From the NCBI RefSeq assembly GCF_037081775.1, contig NZ_JBAMHQ010000001.1, positions 744,001 to 808,000 on the forward strand: a DNA stretch of 64,000 nucleotides, given 5' to 3'. The stretch is from Haladaptatus sp. ZSTT2. Its GTDB lineage: Archaea; Halobacteriota; Halobacteria; Halobacteriales; Halococcaceae. This document shows, piece by piece, positions 8,887 to 18,050 of the stretch (position 1 is its first letter; the number at the start of each line of letters is the position of its first letter). The translations under genes and the position numbers were made by a program. The notes under the pieces are model-generated. The model was not told the origin of the DNA. It was given only the letters and a program-made list of their open reading frames with translations, and did not search any database.

Positions 8887-8932
8887 GTCGAAAGAAGGGC
8901 TGGCCGGCGACGTAAAGCCGTTGTCTTCCCGG

Positions 8933-10060
8933 TCAGAACTCGCCGTCGAAGATTGTCTCCGTGAGCGCCATCTCTGACACAACGTCGTCGGTGAGCAGGC
9001 GGTCTCTCGCGTCCGCGAGCGCCTCGTCACGGGTGTCCTCATCGCGTTCGTCGCCCGCGAGCGCGCTGTCTCGCAAATCAGCCGACACGTCGCTGAGGAC
9101 GGCGGCCACGGTCGCGAGCTCATCGAGCAGCGAATCGAACGACCTCGGTCGGTCAAGTTGGGTGAGCTTCGTCGCCAACGTGTCGAGGTCGAGACCAACC
9201 GCATCGAAATCCTCCTCTGCGTCGTCATAGTTGTGCGCAAACAGCCGCGAGACGCCCTGGTTGTAGGCTTCGAGAATCGAATCGAACTCTCGGAGCAGCC
9301 CCGCAAGTTCCTCGCTCACGAGCAGTTCTGCCTCGAACTGCGCGACTTTCCCCTCGTACTCGGCTCGCGAAAGCGTATCCGTCCCCGCTGTGCTCTCTGG
9401 GGTCGTCTCGTCGAGGAGGGTATCGAGAAGCGTGGACGCGGCGTTGCGGGCGTCGCGTTGCTGGTTGAGCCCCGCGGTGAACTCGAAGGAGTCGTCGGCG
9501 TAGAGGCCGCCGGTCGCCCGCACGGTTTGGTGGTATGCCGTGATAACGCGGTCTTGACACCGGGCGGCGTAGCGAACGAACTCGCCGACGTCACGAAGTT
9601 GGGCGCTTCGCTCCAGTTGCGAGGCTGTCCCGAACTCGTCTGCGGTGTCGAGTCTGTCCCACGCCTCTCTCACCTTGTTCCCAATCGGCGTCCACTCGAA
9701 GTCATCGGTCGCGGCGGTTACGCTCAGAATCGACGCACCCGTCCCGAAGTCACTGTAGAGGGTGACGGCCTCTGCCAGATTGAACTCGGCGCGGACAAGC
9801 GCCTCACGCGCTGTTTCGTTCTCCTGCGGTTCCGGTGTTTCCGTCTCGGTCTCCGTTTCTGTCTCGGTTTCAGTCGGCGTTTCCGTGGTTGGCTGCGCTG
9901 TCGTCGGCGTCGACGTCGTTTGGGTCGGCGTGGCTGTCGTGGTCGTAATATCGTCACCAGTCTGCGTGGTGGTCGAGGTTGGTTCCGGCTGGGTAGTTGA
10001 GCATCCGGCCGCGAGCAGAAGCCCGGACGTGACGAGGAAGTGACGGCGAGGAAGCGTCAT
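8933..10060 (-). CDS. Tat-exported lipoprotein with Thr/Glu repeat linker, function unknown
   Basis: The 375-residue protein starts with a Tat motif (PRRHFL) and a lipobox (LLLAAGC). A stretch of about 75 residues of Thr, Pro and Glu follows, including an uninterrupted run of TE dipeptides around residues 65-80. The globular part (about 95-375) is acidic and almost entirely helical, probably a coiled-coil bundle outside the membrane. I recognise no enzyme motif. The TE run corresponds to a simple repeat in the DNA (about 9835-9885). Confidence 0.8.
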   Translation of the reverse strand: MTLPRRHFLVTSGLLLAAGCSTTQPEPTSTTTQTGDDITTTTATPTQTTSTPTTAQPTTETPTETETETETETETPEPQENETAREALVRAEFNLAEAVTLYSDFGTGASILSVTAATDDFEWTPIGNKVREAWDRLDTADEFGTASQLERSAQLRDVGEFVRYAARCQDRVITAYHQTVRATGGLYADDSFEFTAGLNQQRDARNAASTLLDTLLDETTPESTAGTDTLSRAEYEGKVAQFEAELLVSEELAGLLREFDSILEAYNQGVSRLFAHNYDDAEEDFDAVGLDLDTLATKLTQLDRPRSFDSLLDELATVAAVLSDVSADLRDSALAGDERDEDTRDEALADARDRLLTDDVVSEMALTETIFDGEF

Positions 10061-10168
10061 CGCTAGTATAGGTGGCGCGACAGGAAGATGGTTATAACTG
10101 AGTTAATGGGGCGGATTCGCAGAAAGCATCGAGTAACGGCTATCCGTCCGCAGGGGCAAGACGGGCAC

Positions 10169-10729
10169 ATGGAAGTTCTCACCAGAGACCGCGTCCCGGC
10201 GCTTACGGGGCTGCTCACGGCCATCTCATTGGCGCTCGTCTTCGGTGCCGTGCTTGGAGCGATTCCCACGAGCATCCTTCCGCGTGCGCCCGACTGGGTG
10301 TACGAGTCAATCCCCCACCTCAACGCCGCCATCAGCTTCGTCGCCATCCTCACCATCATACAGGGCTGGCGCTGGATTCGACAGGGACAGGTGCTGAAAC
10401 ACCGCGCCGCCATGCTCACCGCCCTCGGGCTGTTCGCCGTGTTCTTGAGTCTCTATCTCTACCGCATCTCGTTCGTGGGCACGACGAGTTTCATGGGGCC
10501 AGAGACGGTCAAACTGTATCTCTACTACCCGTTTCTCGCCATCCACATGCTGTTCGCCATCGCCTGCATTCCGCTGCTCTACTTCGTTGTGCTCACGGCG
10601 CTCACCCGCCCGATTCGAGAGATTCCGAAGTCGAGTCACAAGCGGATTGGCCGGATCGCGGCGGCGCTGTGGCTCGTCTCGTTCTCGATGGGCATTGGCG
10701 TCTACCTCCTGCTGTATATTATCTACTGA
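10169..10729 (+). CDS. DUF420 family multi-pass membrane protein
   Basis: The 186-residue protein has about five transmembrane helices and conserved His residues near helix ends (PHLNAAISF, KHRAAM, AIHMLFA, SSHKRIGR). This is the DUF420 pattern, a family often found near haem-copper oxidase assembly genes in bacteria and archaea (CtaM-like). No oxidase gene is adjacent here. The ATG at 10169 gives MEVLTRDRVPALTG directly before helix 1; the 27 residues in front are basic and less likely translated. It is convergent with purF (3-bp gap). Confidence 0.85.
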   Translation: MEVLTRDRVPALTGLLTAISLALVFGAVLGAIPTSILPRAPDWVYESIPHLNAAISFVAILTIIQGWRWIRQGQVLKHRAAMLTALGLFAVFLSLYLYRISFVGTTSFMGPETVKLYLYYPFLAIHMLFAIACIPLLYFVVLTALTRPIREIPKSSHKRIGRIAAALWLVSFSMGIGVYLLLYIIY

Positions 10730-10732
10730 AAA

Positions 10733-12187
10733 TCAGTCGTCTGCGAACACCGGCCGCGACACGTCTCTGTCCGTTTCTTCGCCGTTGATGTCGTAGGGAT
10801 ATTTGCCCGTGACACAGCCGAGACAGAGGTCGAGGCGTTCTGTTTCTAACACGTCTGCAATCGCGTCGATGGAGAGATACGAGAGGCTGTCTGCGTTGAT
10901 GACATCGCGGATATCTCCGACCGATTTATCAGACGCAATCAGTTCATCGCGGGTGGCCATGTTGATGCCCATGTAACACGGCGCGATGATAGCGGGTGCG
11001 CCGATGCGCATGTGGACTTCCTCCGCACCGGCGTCTTTGAGGAGTTGGACGAGCTGGTTCGATGTGGTTCCGCGAACAATCGAATCGTCGATGATAGTGA
11101 CGGTTTTCCCCTCGATGGTGGACTTGATGGGATTCAGTTTGAGGCGCACCGCACGCTCGCGTTCGTCCTGTGTGGGCATGATGAACGTCCGCCCGACGTA
11201 GCGATTTTTCATGAGGCCCTCTGCGAACTCGACGCCGTCGCCCGCGGCGTCCGCGTAGCCAGAGGCAAACGCACGCCCGGAGTCGGGAACGGGCATCACC
11301 ACGTCCGTGTCGATACCGCTTTCCTCCCAGAGTTTGCGCCCGAGTTCGCGACGTACTTCGTAGACGAGTTTGCCGTCGATAATCGAGTCCGGGCGGGCGA
11401 AGTAGACGTATTCGAAGAAACAGTGGGCCGTGTTGTCGTTCTCGACGAGTTGGTAGGAGTCGAAGTCAGAGCCGTCTTCTGCGAGGACGATGAGTTCGCC
11501 CGGTTTCACGTCGCGGACGAGTTCGCCGTCTAACGTGTCGATGGCCGCGCTCTCTGAGGCGAGGACGTAGCCATCGTCGAGTTTTCCGAGGACGAGCGGG
11601 CGGTTGCCCTGTGGGTCGCGGACGCCCATCACGGTGTCGTCGTGCATGATGGTGAGGGCGTACGAGCCGTGAATCCGGTTCATCGTCTTCTTGACGGCAC
11701 GCACGAGGTCGCCGTCTAAGAGGTTGCGCGCGAGGTCGTGGGCGATGACTTCCGTATCGCCGTCTGAGGTGAAGGCGTGGCCGTGGGCTTCGAGTTCGGC
11801 GCGAATCTCGTCTGCGTTCACGAGGTTGCCGTTGTGTGCGAGGCCGAGCGAGCCACTTTTGAACGAAACGGAGAACGGTTGGGCACAACTCGAATCGACG
11901 CTTCCGGCCGTCGGATAGCGGACATGGCCGATGCCGACCTGTCCGTGGAGGCCGTCTAAGTCGTTGAGCGTGAACGCATCACCAACCAGCCCCATCTCGA
12001 CGTGGCTGTACTGTTGGAAGCCGTCGTGGGTCACGATGCCCGCCGACTCCTGTCCACGGTGTTGGAGGGCGTATAGCGAGTAGTATAGCGGTCGCGCGGC
12101 GGGTCGGTCAGCCAGCGAGATGCCGACGACACCGCACTTTTCGGTCAAGCCGTATTGGAACTGTGGGGAATCCCGCCCATCTGCCAT
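10733..12187 (-). CDS. purF: Amidophosphoribosyltransferase
   Basis: This is the first committed enzyme of purine synthesis, making 5-phosphoribosylamine from PRPP and glutamine. The protein has 484 residues. The N-terminal glutamine-amidotransferase nucleophile is Cys18 in EKCGVVGIS, so a 17-residue propeptide must be removed. The PRPP site is the VTIIDDSIVRGTTS block. Cysteines at CFFEY, APCYMG and the CxxC pair CLGC match the 4Fe-4S type of PurF known from Bacillus. An in-frame ATG seven codons upstream is less likely. A possible operator lies about 70 bp before the start. Confidence 0.96.
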   Translation of the reverse strand: MADGRDSPQFQYGLTEKCGVVGISLADRPAARPLYYSLYALQHRGQESAGIVTHDGFQQYSHVEMGLVGDAFTLNDLDGLHGQVGIGHVRYPTAGSVDSSCAQPFSVSFKSGSLGLAHNGNLVNADEIRAELEAHGHAFTSDGDTEVIAHDLARNLLDGDLVRAVKKTMNRIHGSYALTIMHDDTVMGVRDPQGNRPLVLGKLDDGYVLASESAAIDTLDGELVRDVKPGELIVLAEDGSDFDSYQLVENDNTAHCFFEYVYFARPDSIIDGKLVYEVRRELGRKLWEESGIDTDVVMPVPDSGRAFASGYADAAGDGVEFAEGLMKNRYVGRTFIMPTQDERERAVRLKLNPIKSTIEGKTVTIIDDSIVRGTTSNQLVQLLKDAGAEEVHMRIGAPAIIAPCYMGINMATRDELIASDKSVGDIRDVINADSLSYLSIDAIADVLETERLDLCLGCVTGKYPYDINGEETDRDVSRPVFADD

Positions 12188-12258
12188 GGTCGTTGGTGTG
12201 GCGGCCAACCGTAAAAACCCCCGCCATTGTGTCGTAATCGCCTGAACTTCCCGCCCAA

Positions 12259-12278
12259 ATATACACGTTCATGTATAT
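12259..12278. promoter_or_regulatory. AT-rich near-palindrome in the purF upstream region
   Basis: A 20-bp imperfect inverted repeat (ATATACACGTTCATGTATAT) reads nearly the same on both strands. It is the most AT-rich element in the 223 bp between rpl37e and purF. It could serve as TATA box plus operator for purF, or as a binding site for an HTH dimer. The regulator is unknown. Confidence 0.4.
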
Positions 12279-12410
12279 GTTGGGGTGGAGAACCACCGCA
12301 CCGTCGCTCAGCGTGTGATGAGAACACCACGCACGCGTGAGTAGACACTCGTGAGGTGGGGAGAGAGAAAATTTCACGCGACCGCAACCGCGGCCGCAGA
12401 TTCATCGCGT

Positions 12411-12584
12411 CTATTCGCCGGCTTTCGACTGCCAGGCGTACTCACGGCGTTTGGCCGTTTTCCCGAAGCCACAGGACGCACAGACCTTCTTTCTGCTGTG
12501 ATAGGACTTGTTCCCGCAGCGACGACACTTCACGTGCGTCGTCTTGTTCTTCTTACCCTGGCTTGGAGTACCTGCACCAGTCAT
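12411..12584 (-). CDS. rpl37e: 50S ribosomal protein L37e
   Basis: The 57-residue basic protein begins [20 protein letters not shown]. It has a zinc ribbon with CRRCG and CASCG pairs and ends [12 protein letters not shown], the typical archaeal/eukaryotic L37e. It binds 23S rRNA. Its ATG overlaps the stop of the LSm gene in an ATGA arrangement, indicating translational coupling. Confidence 0.96.
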   Translation of the reverse strand: MTGAGTPSQGKKNKTTHVKCRRCGNKSYHSRKKVCASCGFGKTAKRREYAWQSKAGE

Positions 12585-12766
12585 GGAGTAATCGTGACGA
12601 CGTTATCGCCGCGTATAATGGTTGTGTCTTCATCCGACTCAACCACGAGATTCATATGCTGGTCGTAGCCGGCGAGCTCGCCGGTGAACACCTCGCCATC
12701 TTTCAGGCGAACGGTGACTTCCTCCCCTAGCGACGCCTCGAGGACGTCGAGCGGTCGTCCACTCAT
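12581..12766 (-). CDS. lsm: LSm (Sm-like archaeal) RNA-binding protein
   Basis: The 61-residue protein is a single Sm fold. Sm1 motif is [24 protein letters not shown] and Sm2 is [10 protein letters not shown]. Archaeal LSm proteins form heptameric rings that bind U-rich sRNA and tRNA. The start at 12766 gives [14 protein letters not shown]; in-frame ATGs just upstream are possible. The lsm-rpl37e pair is a conserved haloarchaeal operon. Confidence 0.95.
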   Translation of the reverse strand: MSGRPLDVLEASLGEEVTVRLKDGEVFTGELAGYDQHMNLVVESDEDTTIIRGDNVVTITP

Positions 12767-12812
12767 ACCCATACCGCCCTTCGTCGCGGTATTAAACGTA
12801 CCGGCCTGTCCC

Positions 12813-13871
12813 TCAGAGCGACACCGAGAACTCACCAAACTCGGCGGCGTGGGCTGCAATCTCTCCAAGCAGGTCGGAAACGGCCACGAGGTCGTCGGTG
12901 TCGATGACCTCGACCGGCGTGTGCATGTAGCGGTTTGGCAGCCCGATGTTGAGCGACGGAATGCCTCCACGCGTCGTGAAAAAGGCGTCTGCGTCGGTTC
13001 CGGTAAATGAGCCAGCAGCCTGTAACTGCACGTCGATAGAAGCAGCCGTCGCCGCCTGCCGTGCGAGCGAAACCACTCGTGGGTGGTTCGCAGACCCGCG
13101 GGCGATGACCGGTCCGTCCCCAAGCGAGATGTCCCCGCCCTTGTTCGCGGGTGCGTCGGGGCTGTCGGTTGCGTGAGTCACGTCCACCGCGATGGCCACG
13201 TCCGGATTCAGGTCGTGGGCAATCATCTTCGCACCCTGTAAGCCGATTTCTTCCATCACCGTACTCACCGCGTAGACGGTAGCCTCTACCTCGGCTTCCG
13301 CTGCCTGCCGAAGGCCTTCTGCGGCGGCCCAGACGCCGATTCGGTTGTCCATCCCGCGGGCCGACAGTCGCGTTCCATGGAGATCGTTGACAGTGGAGGA
13401 GAACGTCACGGCATCCCCGATTTCGACGAGGGCCTCGGCGTCGGCTTTGTCGTTCGCGCCGATATCGACGTGCTGTTCTGTAATCTCGGAGATCTTGTCG
13501 TCGTCGCCGTCACGTAAGTGGATAGCCGCCTGCCCCACGACACCCGAGATGGGGCCGTCTGCGGTGTGAATCGTGACGTGTTGCCCCCGAGAGACGGTCT
13601 TGTCCGCCCCGCCAATCTTATCGAGTCGGAGGAAGCCGTCGTCGTCGATGGTGCGGATGATGAAGCCAATCTCGTCTGCGTGGCCGGTGAACGCCAGTTC
13701 CGGGTCGCCACCGTCGTAGACGGCGATTGCGTTGCCGTAGGCGTCGGTGTGAACGTCGTCTGCGAACTGAGAGACGTAGTCCACCCAGACGCGCTGGACG
13801 GGGAGTTCGAAGCCAGACGGGCTCGGTGCTTCGAGGAGCGAATCGAGAAACGCTCGCTGGGACTCGTTCAT
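12813..13871 (-). CDS. M42 family aminopeptidase (tetrahedral aminopeptidase type)
   Basis: The 352-residue enzyme carries the M42 dinuclear metal ligands in order: His in FTGHADEIGF, Asp in RGMDNRIG, Glu-Glu in TVMEEIGLQG, Asp in AVDVTHATDSP, and a late His in RYMHTPVEV. Family members form 12-subunit tetrahedral peptidases in the cytosol that trim peptides released by the proteasome. The ATG at 13871 is chosen; the upstream open frame is serine-rich antisense of the next gene. Confidence 0.92.
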   Translation of the reverse strand: MNESQRAFLDSLLEAPSPSGFELPVQRVWVDYVSQFADDVHTDAYGNAIAVYDGGDPELAFTGHADEIGFIIRTIDDDGFLRLDKIGGADKTVSRGQHVTIHTADGPISGVVGQAAIHLRDGDDDKISEITEQHVDIGANDKADAEALVEIGDAVTFSSTVNDLHGTRLSARGMDNRIGVWAAAEGLRQAAEAEVEATVYAVSTVMEEIGLQGAKMIAHDLNPDVAIAVDVTHATDSPDAPANKGGDISLGDGPVIARGSANHPRVVSLARQAATAASIDVQLQAAGSFTGTDADAFFTTRGGIPSLNIGLPNRYMHTPVEVIDTDDLVAVSDLLGEIAAHAAEFGEFSVSL

Positions 13872-13953
13872 GGCTAAATCTCGGTGTGAGAAACGTATCA
13901 ATCCCCCGAACCAGGCCACAACCGATAAACAGTTGGTCAACCAATAGAACAGT

Positions 13954-14307
13954 ATGGGAAACTTCACTCTCTTCGAGGTGCACCTGCACGGCGAGAACGG
14001 CGGCGGCTTCCAGTTTGGCCCGACGTTCTCGAAATCGAGCGACAAGGATGAATCTGCGGACACAGACGCATCGGAGAAGTCGCGTCGCTTTGGCCGGTTC
14101 CGCCGGTCGAAAAACGACGACGAAGACGCGACAGCCGAAACGGAAATCGAAGTCGAAGACGGCGACGAGGTGGACGAGGTCGGAGGGGAGAAAACCGCGA
14201 GTGGCAAAGGCGCGCTCATCGCAATTCTGTTCCTCGTCGGCGCAGTCATGCTCGTGAAGAAACTCCGCGGGGGCGGCGACGGCGAAGCCGAAGTCGACCT
14301 CGAGTAG
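13954..14307 (+). CDS. Haloarchaeal protein with C-terminal membrane anchor, unknown function
   Basis: The 117-residue protein begins with a short hydrophobic, glycine-rich segment (FTLFEVHLHGENGGGFQFGP). A highly charged, disordered middle follows, rich in Asp, Glu, Lys and Arg. One transmembrane helix (about residues 86-101, ALIAILFLVGAVMLV) and a short charged tail end the protein. It looks like a tail-anchored haloarchaeal protein. I do not recognise a named family. Confidence 0.75.
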   Translation: MGNFTLFEVHLHGENGGGFQFGPTFSKSSDKDESADTDASEKSRRFGRFRRSKNDDEDATAETEIEVEDGDEVDEVGGEKTASGKGALIAILFLVGAVMLVKKLRGGGDGEAEVDLE

Positions 14308-14344
14308 GCACAACCCATTTTACCGGCGCTCTCTAAACAGAGTC

Positions 14345-15307
14345 GTGAACTTCTTTCGTAGCGTCAGAGCGGTCACCAGTGCGACCGGCGATGGCCCCAT
14401 CGACTGGCAGGCCGTCGCGGAAGCCACGAAAGCCGCAACTGACCCCGGCGACCTGACGTTAGCCGACACAGAGCAAGCGGGCTACGCAGACGACGTCCGC
14501 GACGCCCGCAATCGGGTGCGAGAAGTGTCCGGCATCGACTTCGACGTGCCGCGCACCGTCGAGATTCAGCACCGCCACCACTGGGTGGACGCCAACATCA
14601 CCACCTTCGAGCGCGTGATGGCTCCACTCGAAGACCAACAGCTCTCGATGATTCCCGGCGTCGCCCGCGTCGTCAACACCGGGACGATGGCTTTTGCCCT
14701 CTCCTTTCTCGCAAACAACGTCCTCGGGCAGTACGACCCACTGCTGCTCGCAGAGGAGTCGAAAGAGCAGATCGACCACGGTCTCTACTTCGTCCACCCG
14801 AATATCGTCCGCGTAGCCGACATGCTCGACGCGCCGTTCCCGCGCTTCCGGCGCTGGATTGCGTTCCACGAGGTGGCCCACGCCGCCGAGTTCGGTGCCG
14901 CGCCGTGGCTCTCTGACCACTTAGAAGCCCAGATGCGCGAAGGCATCGACGACCTCTCTGATGGAAACATCAACCGCCAAGCCTTCACCGAACTGAACAC
15001 CGCGATGACCGCCGTCGAGGGCTACGCCGAACTCATCATGGACCACGCCTTCGACGGCGAGTACGAAGACCTCCGGCGCAAACTCGACGAGCGCCGGAAA
15101 GGCGGCGGCCCCGTCGCCCAACTCGTCCGCCGGATGCTCGGCATGGGCATGAAACGCCGCCAGTACGAACTCGGCAAGGAGTTCTTCGAGATGGTGGCCG
15201 CCGTCCGCGACATCGAAACCGCCGCCCTCGTCTGGGAACAGCCAGAAAACCTCCCAACGAAAGACGAGTTAGAAAATCCCGCGCGCTGGATTGCGCGGGT
15301 CGCGTAA
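14345..15307 (+). CDS. Zinc-dependent metalloprotease, DUF2342 family
   Basis: The 320-residue protein has an HExxH zinc motif (FHEVAHAAEFG, about residues 178-182) preceded by WIA and followed by PWLSDHLE. This is the DUF2342 family once annotated as coenzyme-F420-biosynthesis-associated. The helical C-terminal part continues to a KRRQYELGKEFFEMVA block typical of the family. The start is GTG (MNFFRSV), 37 bp after the previous gene. Substrate and true link to F420 are unknown. Confidence 0.85.
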   Translation: MNFFRSVRAVTSATGDGPIDWQAVAEATKAATDPGDLTLADTEQAGYADDVRDARNRVREVSGIDFDVPRTVEIQHRHHWVDANITTFERVMAPLEDQQLSMIPGVARVVNTGTMAFALSFLANNVLGQYDPLLLAEESKEQIDHGLYFVHPNIVRVADMLDAPFPRFRRWIAFHEVAHAAEFGAAPWLSDHLEAQMREGIDDLSDGNINRQAFTELNTAMTAVEGYAELIMDHAFDGEYEDLRRKLDERRKGGGPVAQLVRRMLGMGMKRRQYELGKEFFEMVAAVRDIETAALVWEQPENLPTKDELENPARWIARVA

Positions 15308-15384
15308 TCGACTCGCTTACTGCCCGGTGAACGTCCGGTTGTCGTCTTCCTTTTCCGACTCATCGCGTTCGACACTCTCACGAG

Positions 15385-16080
15385 TCACTCGGTTGGTTCG
15401 ACTGCACCGATTGACACTGTCCCCGAATCATCGAGCGAAAGCGTGTACGTGAGCAACTTGGTTGGCCCTGCCGAATCCAATTCGGAAAGCGAGACGCGGT
15501 AGTACGTCTGGTACTCGCCTGCCGGGTAGCATGGTCCGTCTTGACCGGTGGTGTAGAGGGCGTGTTTTACCGAATGCGACTCACTGGGGGCGAGTTCCAA
15601 CTGGACGGCAATAGATTCCCAAGCGACCCGTGGCGTTTCACCGTCGGTCGTCAAAAACCGCCAACAGCCGTCCGTTTGGCTCTCTGCGAGTTCCCCATTC
15701 GTGGTGAAGAGGTGTTCCGGAGACGTGGGATACAGTGTGAGTTTTCCCGTTGCGCCGTCGAGTTCTGAAGAATATTCAAGCACCGCTGCGCTGTTGGACG
15801 TATGGTACGGGCGCAGTGGAACGGGTTCAATTCCGGTGTTGGTCACGCCGAGTTGGACGATTGGTGGGTGCGCTGCAGTGCCCTGTGAGACGACAGACGC
15901 GTGCGCAGCGAGCGATGAAGCATCGACGGATTTCGCGGTCGTTTGTGTCGCCTTTGTCGTCTGTGCCGTTTGAGTGGTTTCCGTCGCTGGCGTCGATGCT
16001 GAGAGACAACCGGCGAACGAGAGCGCCGCAACTGGCGTGCAGCGGAGAAATTGTCTCCGCGAGAGGGAGGTATAGCCCAC
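15385..16080 (-). CDS. Tat-exported lipoprotein, function unknown
   Basis: The 231-residue protein has a twin-arginine motif (SRRQFL) and a lipobox (SFAGC). A Thr/Gln/Ala linker of about 25 residues precedes a beta-rich domain (VSQGTAAHPPIVQLGVTNTG, ending TYTLSLDDSGTVSIG) that looks immunoglobulin-like. Two cysteines (DGCWRFL and DGPCYPAGEY) could form a disulfide. No named family recognised. Confidence 0.8.
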   Translation of the reverse strand: MGYTSLSRRQFLRCTPVAALSFAGCLSASTPATETTQTAQTTKATQTTAKSVDASSLAAHASVVSQGTAAHPPIVQLGVTNTGIEPVPLRPYHTSNSAAVLEYSSELDGATGKLTLYPTSPEHLFTTNGELAESQTDGCWRFLTTDGETPRVAWESIAVQLELAPSESHSVKHALYTTGQDGPCYPAGEYQTYYRVSLSELDSAGPTKLLTYTLSLDDSGTVSIGAVEPTE

Positions 16081-16132
16081 ACATTCAGGCTCGTTGATAA
16101 ATACTTTCAGGGAAAATAACCGAACTCCGAGA

Positions 16133-16510
16133 TTATTCGACCGACTCGAACACCGGCGACGGCTGGCCTTCGTGTTCGAACACGTCAGAGAGCGTCACGG
16201 TGTCGCCGATTTCCACGTCGTCTGAGACGCGGCCAACGGTTTTGGCCTCGCCGAGTTGGACGACGGCGAGTTTGAAGCCCGCGTCGAAGCCGAGAGGCGA
16301 GACGGCGATGGTCGTCTCGGAGTAGACCTCGCCTGTGGTTTCGAGTTCGATGGTCGCAATGTCGCGGCTGCCACAGCGCACGCACGCGGCTTTCGGTGCG
16401 GCGGTCTGGTGGCCGCAGTCGGCACACTCCTGGCCGAGCAGCGTGCCGTTTTTGAGCGATTCACTCCAGCTTTCGTAGGTCAGGGATTCCGGGAGTTCTA
16501 TTTGACTCAT
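16133..16510 (-). CDS. Zn-ribbon OB-fold protein (DUF35) partner of thiolase
   Basis: The 125-residue protein has an N-terminal rubredoxin-like zinc ribbon (CADCG, then CVRCG, residues about 29-49) and a C-terminal OB fold (GEVYSETTIAVSPLGFD to VGRVSDDVEIGDTVTLS). DUF35 proteins bridge thiolase and HMG-CoA synthase in archaea, channelling acetoacetyl-CoA. Its ATG overlaps the thiolase stop by 4 bp, so it is translated with the thiolase. No HMG-CoA synthase gene is present here, so a fatty-acid or other CoA role is also possible. Confidence 0.92.
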   Translation of the reverse strand: MSQIELPESLTYESWSESLKNGTLLGQECADCGHQTAAPKAACVRCGSRDIATIELETTGEVYSETTIAVSPLGFDAGFKLAVVQLGEAKTVGRVSDDVEIGDTVTLSDVFEHEGQPSPVFESVE

Positions 16511-17673
16511 GCGCGCACCTCCAAGACCGAGACGAGCGTGGTACCGGCGTCGCCACCGAGGTTGTGGGCGATGCCCGTTTCCACGTCTGCAATCTGTCGG
16601 TCGCCCGCGTCGCCGCGGAGCTGTTCGACGAGTTCGACGAGCTGTGCGGTGCCGGTCGCGCCAATCGGGTGGCCCTTCGCTTTGAGGCCTCCGCTTGGAT
16701 TGATTGGCATGTCGCCGTCGATGTAGGTTCGGCCCTCTGCGGCGGCGGGGCCGCCCTCACCGTCTTCGAACAGGCCGAGTGCTTCCGAGGCCATCACTTC
16801 CGCGCCGGTAAAGCAGTCGTGGACTTCCGCGAAGTCAACGTCGGCTGCCGTGATGTCCGCCTGCTCGTACGCCTGTTCAGCAGCGCGACGGGCCGACATC
16901 GTCGATGGGAAGTCCGGTTTGTCAGAGAGCGGGATGATATCCGTGCCGTGGCCGACGCCGGTCACGTCCACGGGAGCGTCGAACTCGTCTGCGATGTCGT
17001 CAGAGACGACGATGACCGCGCTCGCGCCGTCCGAGAAGGGACAGCAGTCCATGAGGTGGAACGGGTCTGCGATAATAGGCGAGTCGAGCACGTCCGAAAC
17101 GTCGATGTCGCGGCCGAAATGCGCCCGCGGGTTGTGTGCGCCGTGGGCGTGATTTTTCACCGCGACTGAGGCGAGTTGCTCCGGCGTCGTGCCGTACTCG
17201 AACATGTGTCGCTTCGTGAGCAGTGCGAACACGCCGGGGAAGGTGAGACCCGTCGGCTGTTCGTACTGGCGATGACTGGCGGAGGCGAAGATGCGCGTCA
17301 TCTCGCCGGTTCCAAGCCCGGTTTCCGGCGTGCAGCGCTCGACCCCGCCGACGATGACCACGTCGTGGAGGCCCGACTCCACGTCTTGGACGGCGTGTTT
17401 GAACGCGTTCGAAGAGGTTGCACACGCGTCCTCGAAGCGCTGACACGGCACGCCCGCGATGCCGATGTGCGAGGCGAGTGTCGGCGCGAGGTGGGTGTCG
17501 TTTTCGGTCTGGCCACCCATTGCGTTCCCGAGGTAGAAGGCGTCGATGTCATCGGATTCGACGCCGGCGTCATCCATTGCGGGGAGGGCTGCTTCAGCGA
17601 AAAGCTCTGGTAACGTTGCTTCGTGGACGCCGAACTTCGTCATGCCGGCTCCCACGATACTTGCTCGTGCCAT
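16507..17673 (-). CDS. Thiolase family protein (archaeal acetyl-CoA acetyltransferase / SCP2-like)
   Basis: The 388-residue protein has the nucleophilic Cys (about 89) in FEDACATSSNAF, a His in HDCFTGAEV and the GHPIGATG motif near the C-terminus. The second catalytic Cys of classical thiolases (CxG) is replaced: the segment reads HNLGGDAGTT, as in the SCP2-like subgroup. It should condense or cleave acyl-CoA in the cytosol, acting with the overlapping DUF35 protein. The ATG start at 17673 is the clear family start. Confidence 0.93.
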   Translation of the reverse strand: MARASIVGAGMTKFGVHEATLPELFAEAALPAMDDAGVESDDIDAFYLGNAMGGQTENDTHLAPTLASHIGIAGVPCQRFEDACATSSNAFKHAVQDVESGLHDVVIVGGVERCTPETGLGTGEMTRIFASASHRQYEQPTGLTFPGVFALLTKRHMFEYGTTPEQLASVAVKNHAHGAHNPRAHFGRDIDVSDVLDSPIIADPFHLMDCCPFSDGASAVIVVSDDIADEFDAPVDVTGVGHGTDIIPLSDKPDFPSTMSARRAAEQAYEQADITAADVDFAEVHDCFTGAEVMASEALGLFEDGEGGPAAAEGRTYIDGDMPINPSGGLKAKGHPIGATGTAQLVELVEQLRGDAGDRQIADVETGIAHNLGGDAGTTLVSVLEVRA

Positions 17674-17738
17674 CTGTTCTCATCCAACTTCTCATTTTCA
17701 CGGTTATCAATCGTGTGATTCCGTCATGCCTGTCCGAT

Positions 17739-17969
17739 TTATGGTCGCCGTCGGGCGTCACCCGCAATATCGCCCGTTCCCGGAAACACCAGCCAGACGA
17801 GCAACACGCCAAGCGCCGACCCGGCGAGGAACGCCACGCCGAATTCGATCCACGTGGGAGAAGACGGGAGCGTGATGAGCCCGGCAGAGGCACCGACGAG
17901 CACCACAAAACCGATTTTCAGCCGCAGCGTCGCTGCGGTTCGTTCCTCGCTCGATAAGGGGCCGACCAT
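17739..17969 (-). CDS. Small two-helix membrane protein, unknown
   Basis: The 76-residue protein (MVGPLSSEERTAATLRLKIG) has two transmembrane helices at about 20-38 and 44-62, separated by a short SSPTW loop, and a basic tail. In-frame GTG codons at 17972 and 17987 would add one or six residues; the ATG is preferred. No family recognised. It lies upstream of the thiolase gene on the same strand. Confidence 0.65.
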   Translation of the reverse strand: MVGPLSSEERTAATLRLKIGFVVLVGASAGLITLPSSPTWIEFGVAFLAGSALGVLLVWLVFPGTGDIAGDARRRP

Positions 17970-18050
17970 CACCGGCCACCCGTACACAGCATCATAGCCT
18001 GACTCACGAGTGCTCGAACCTTAATGTGCGTGAAAACGCTAAGAAGGCGG

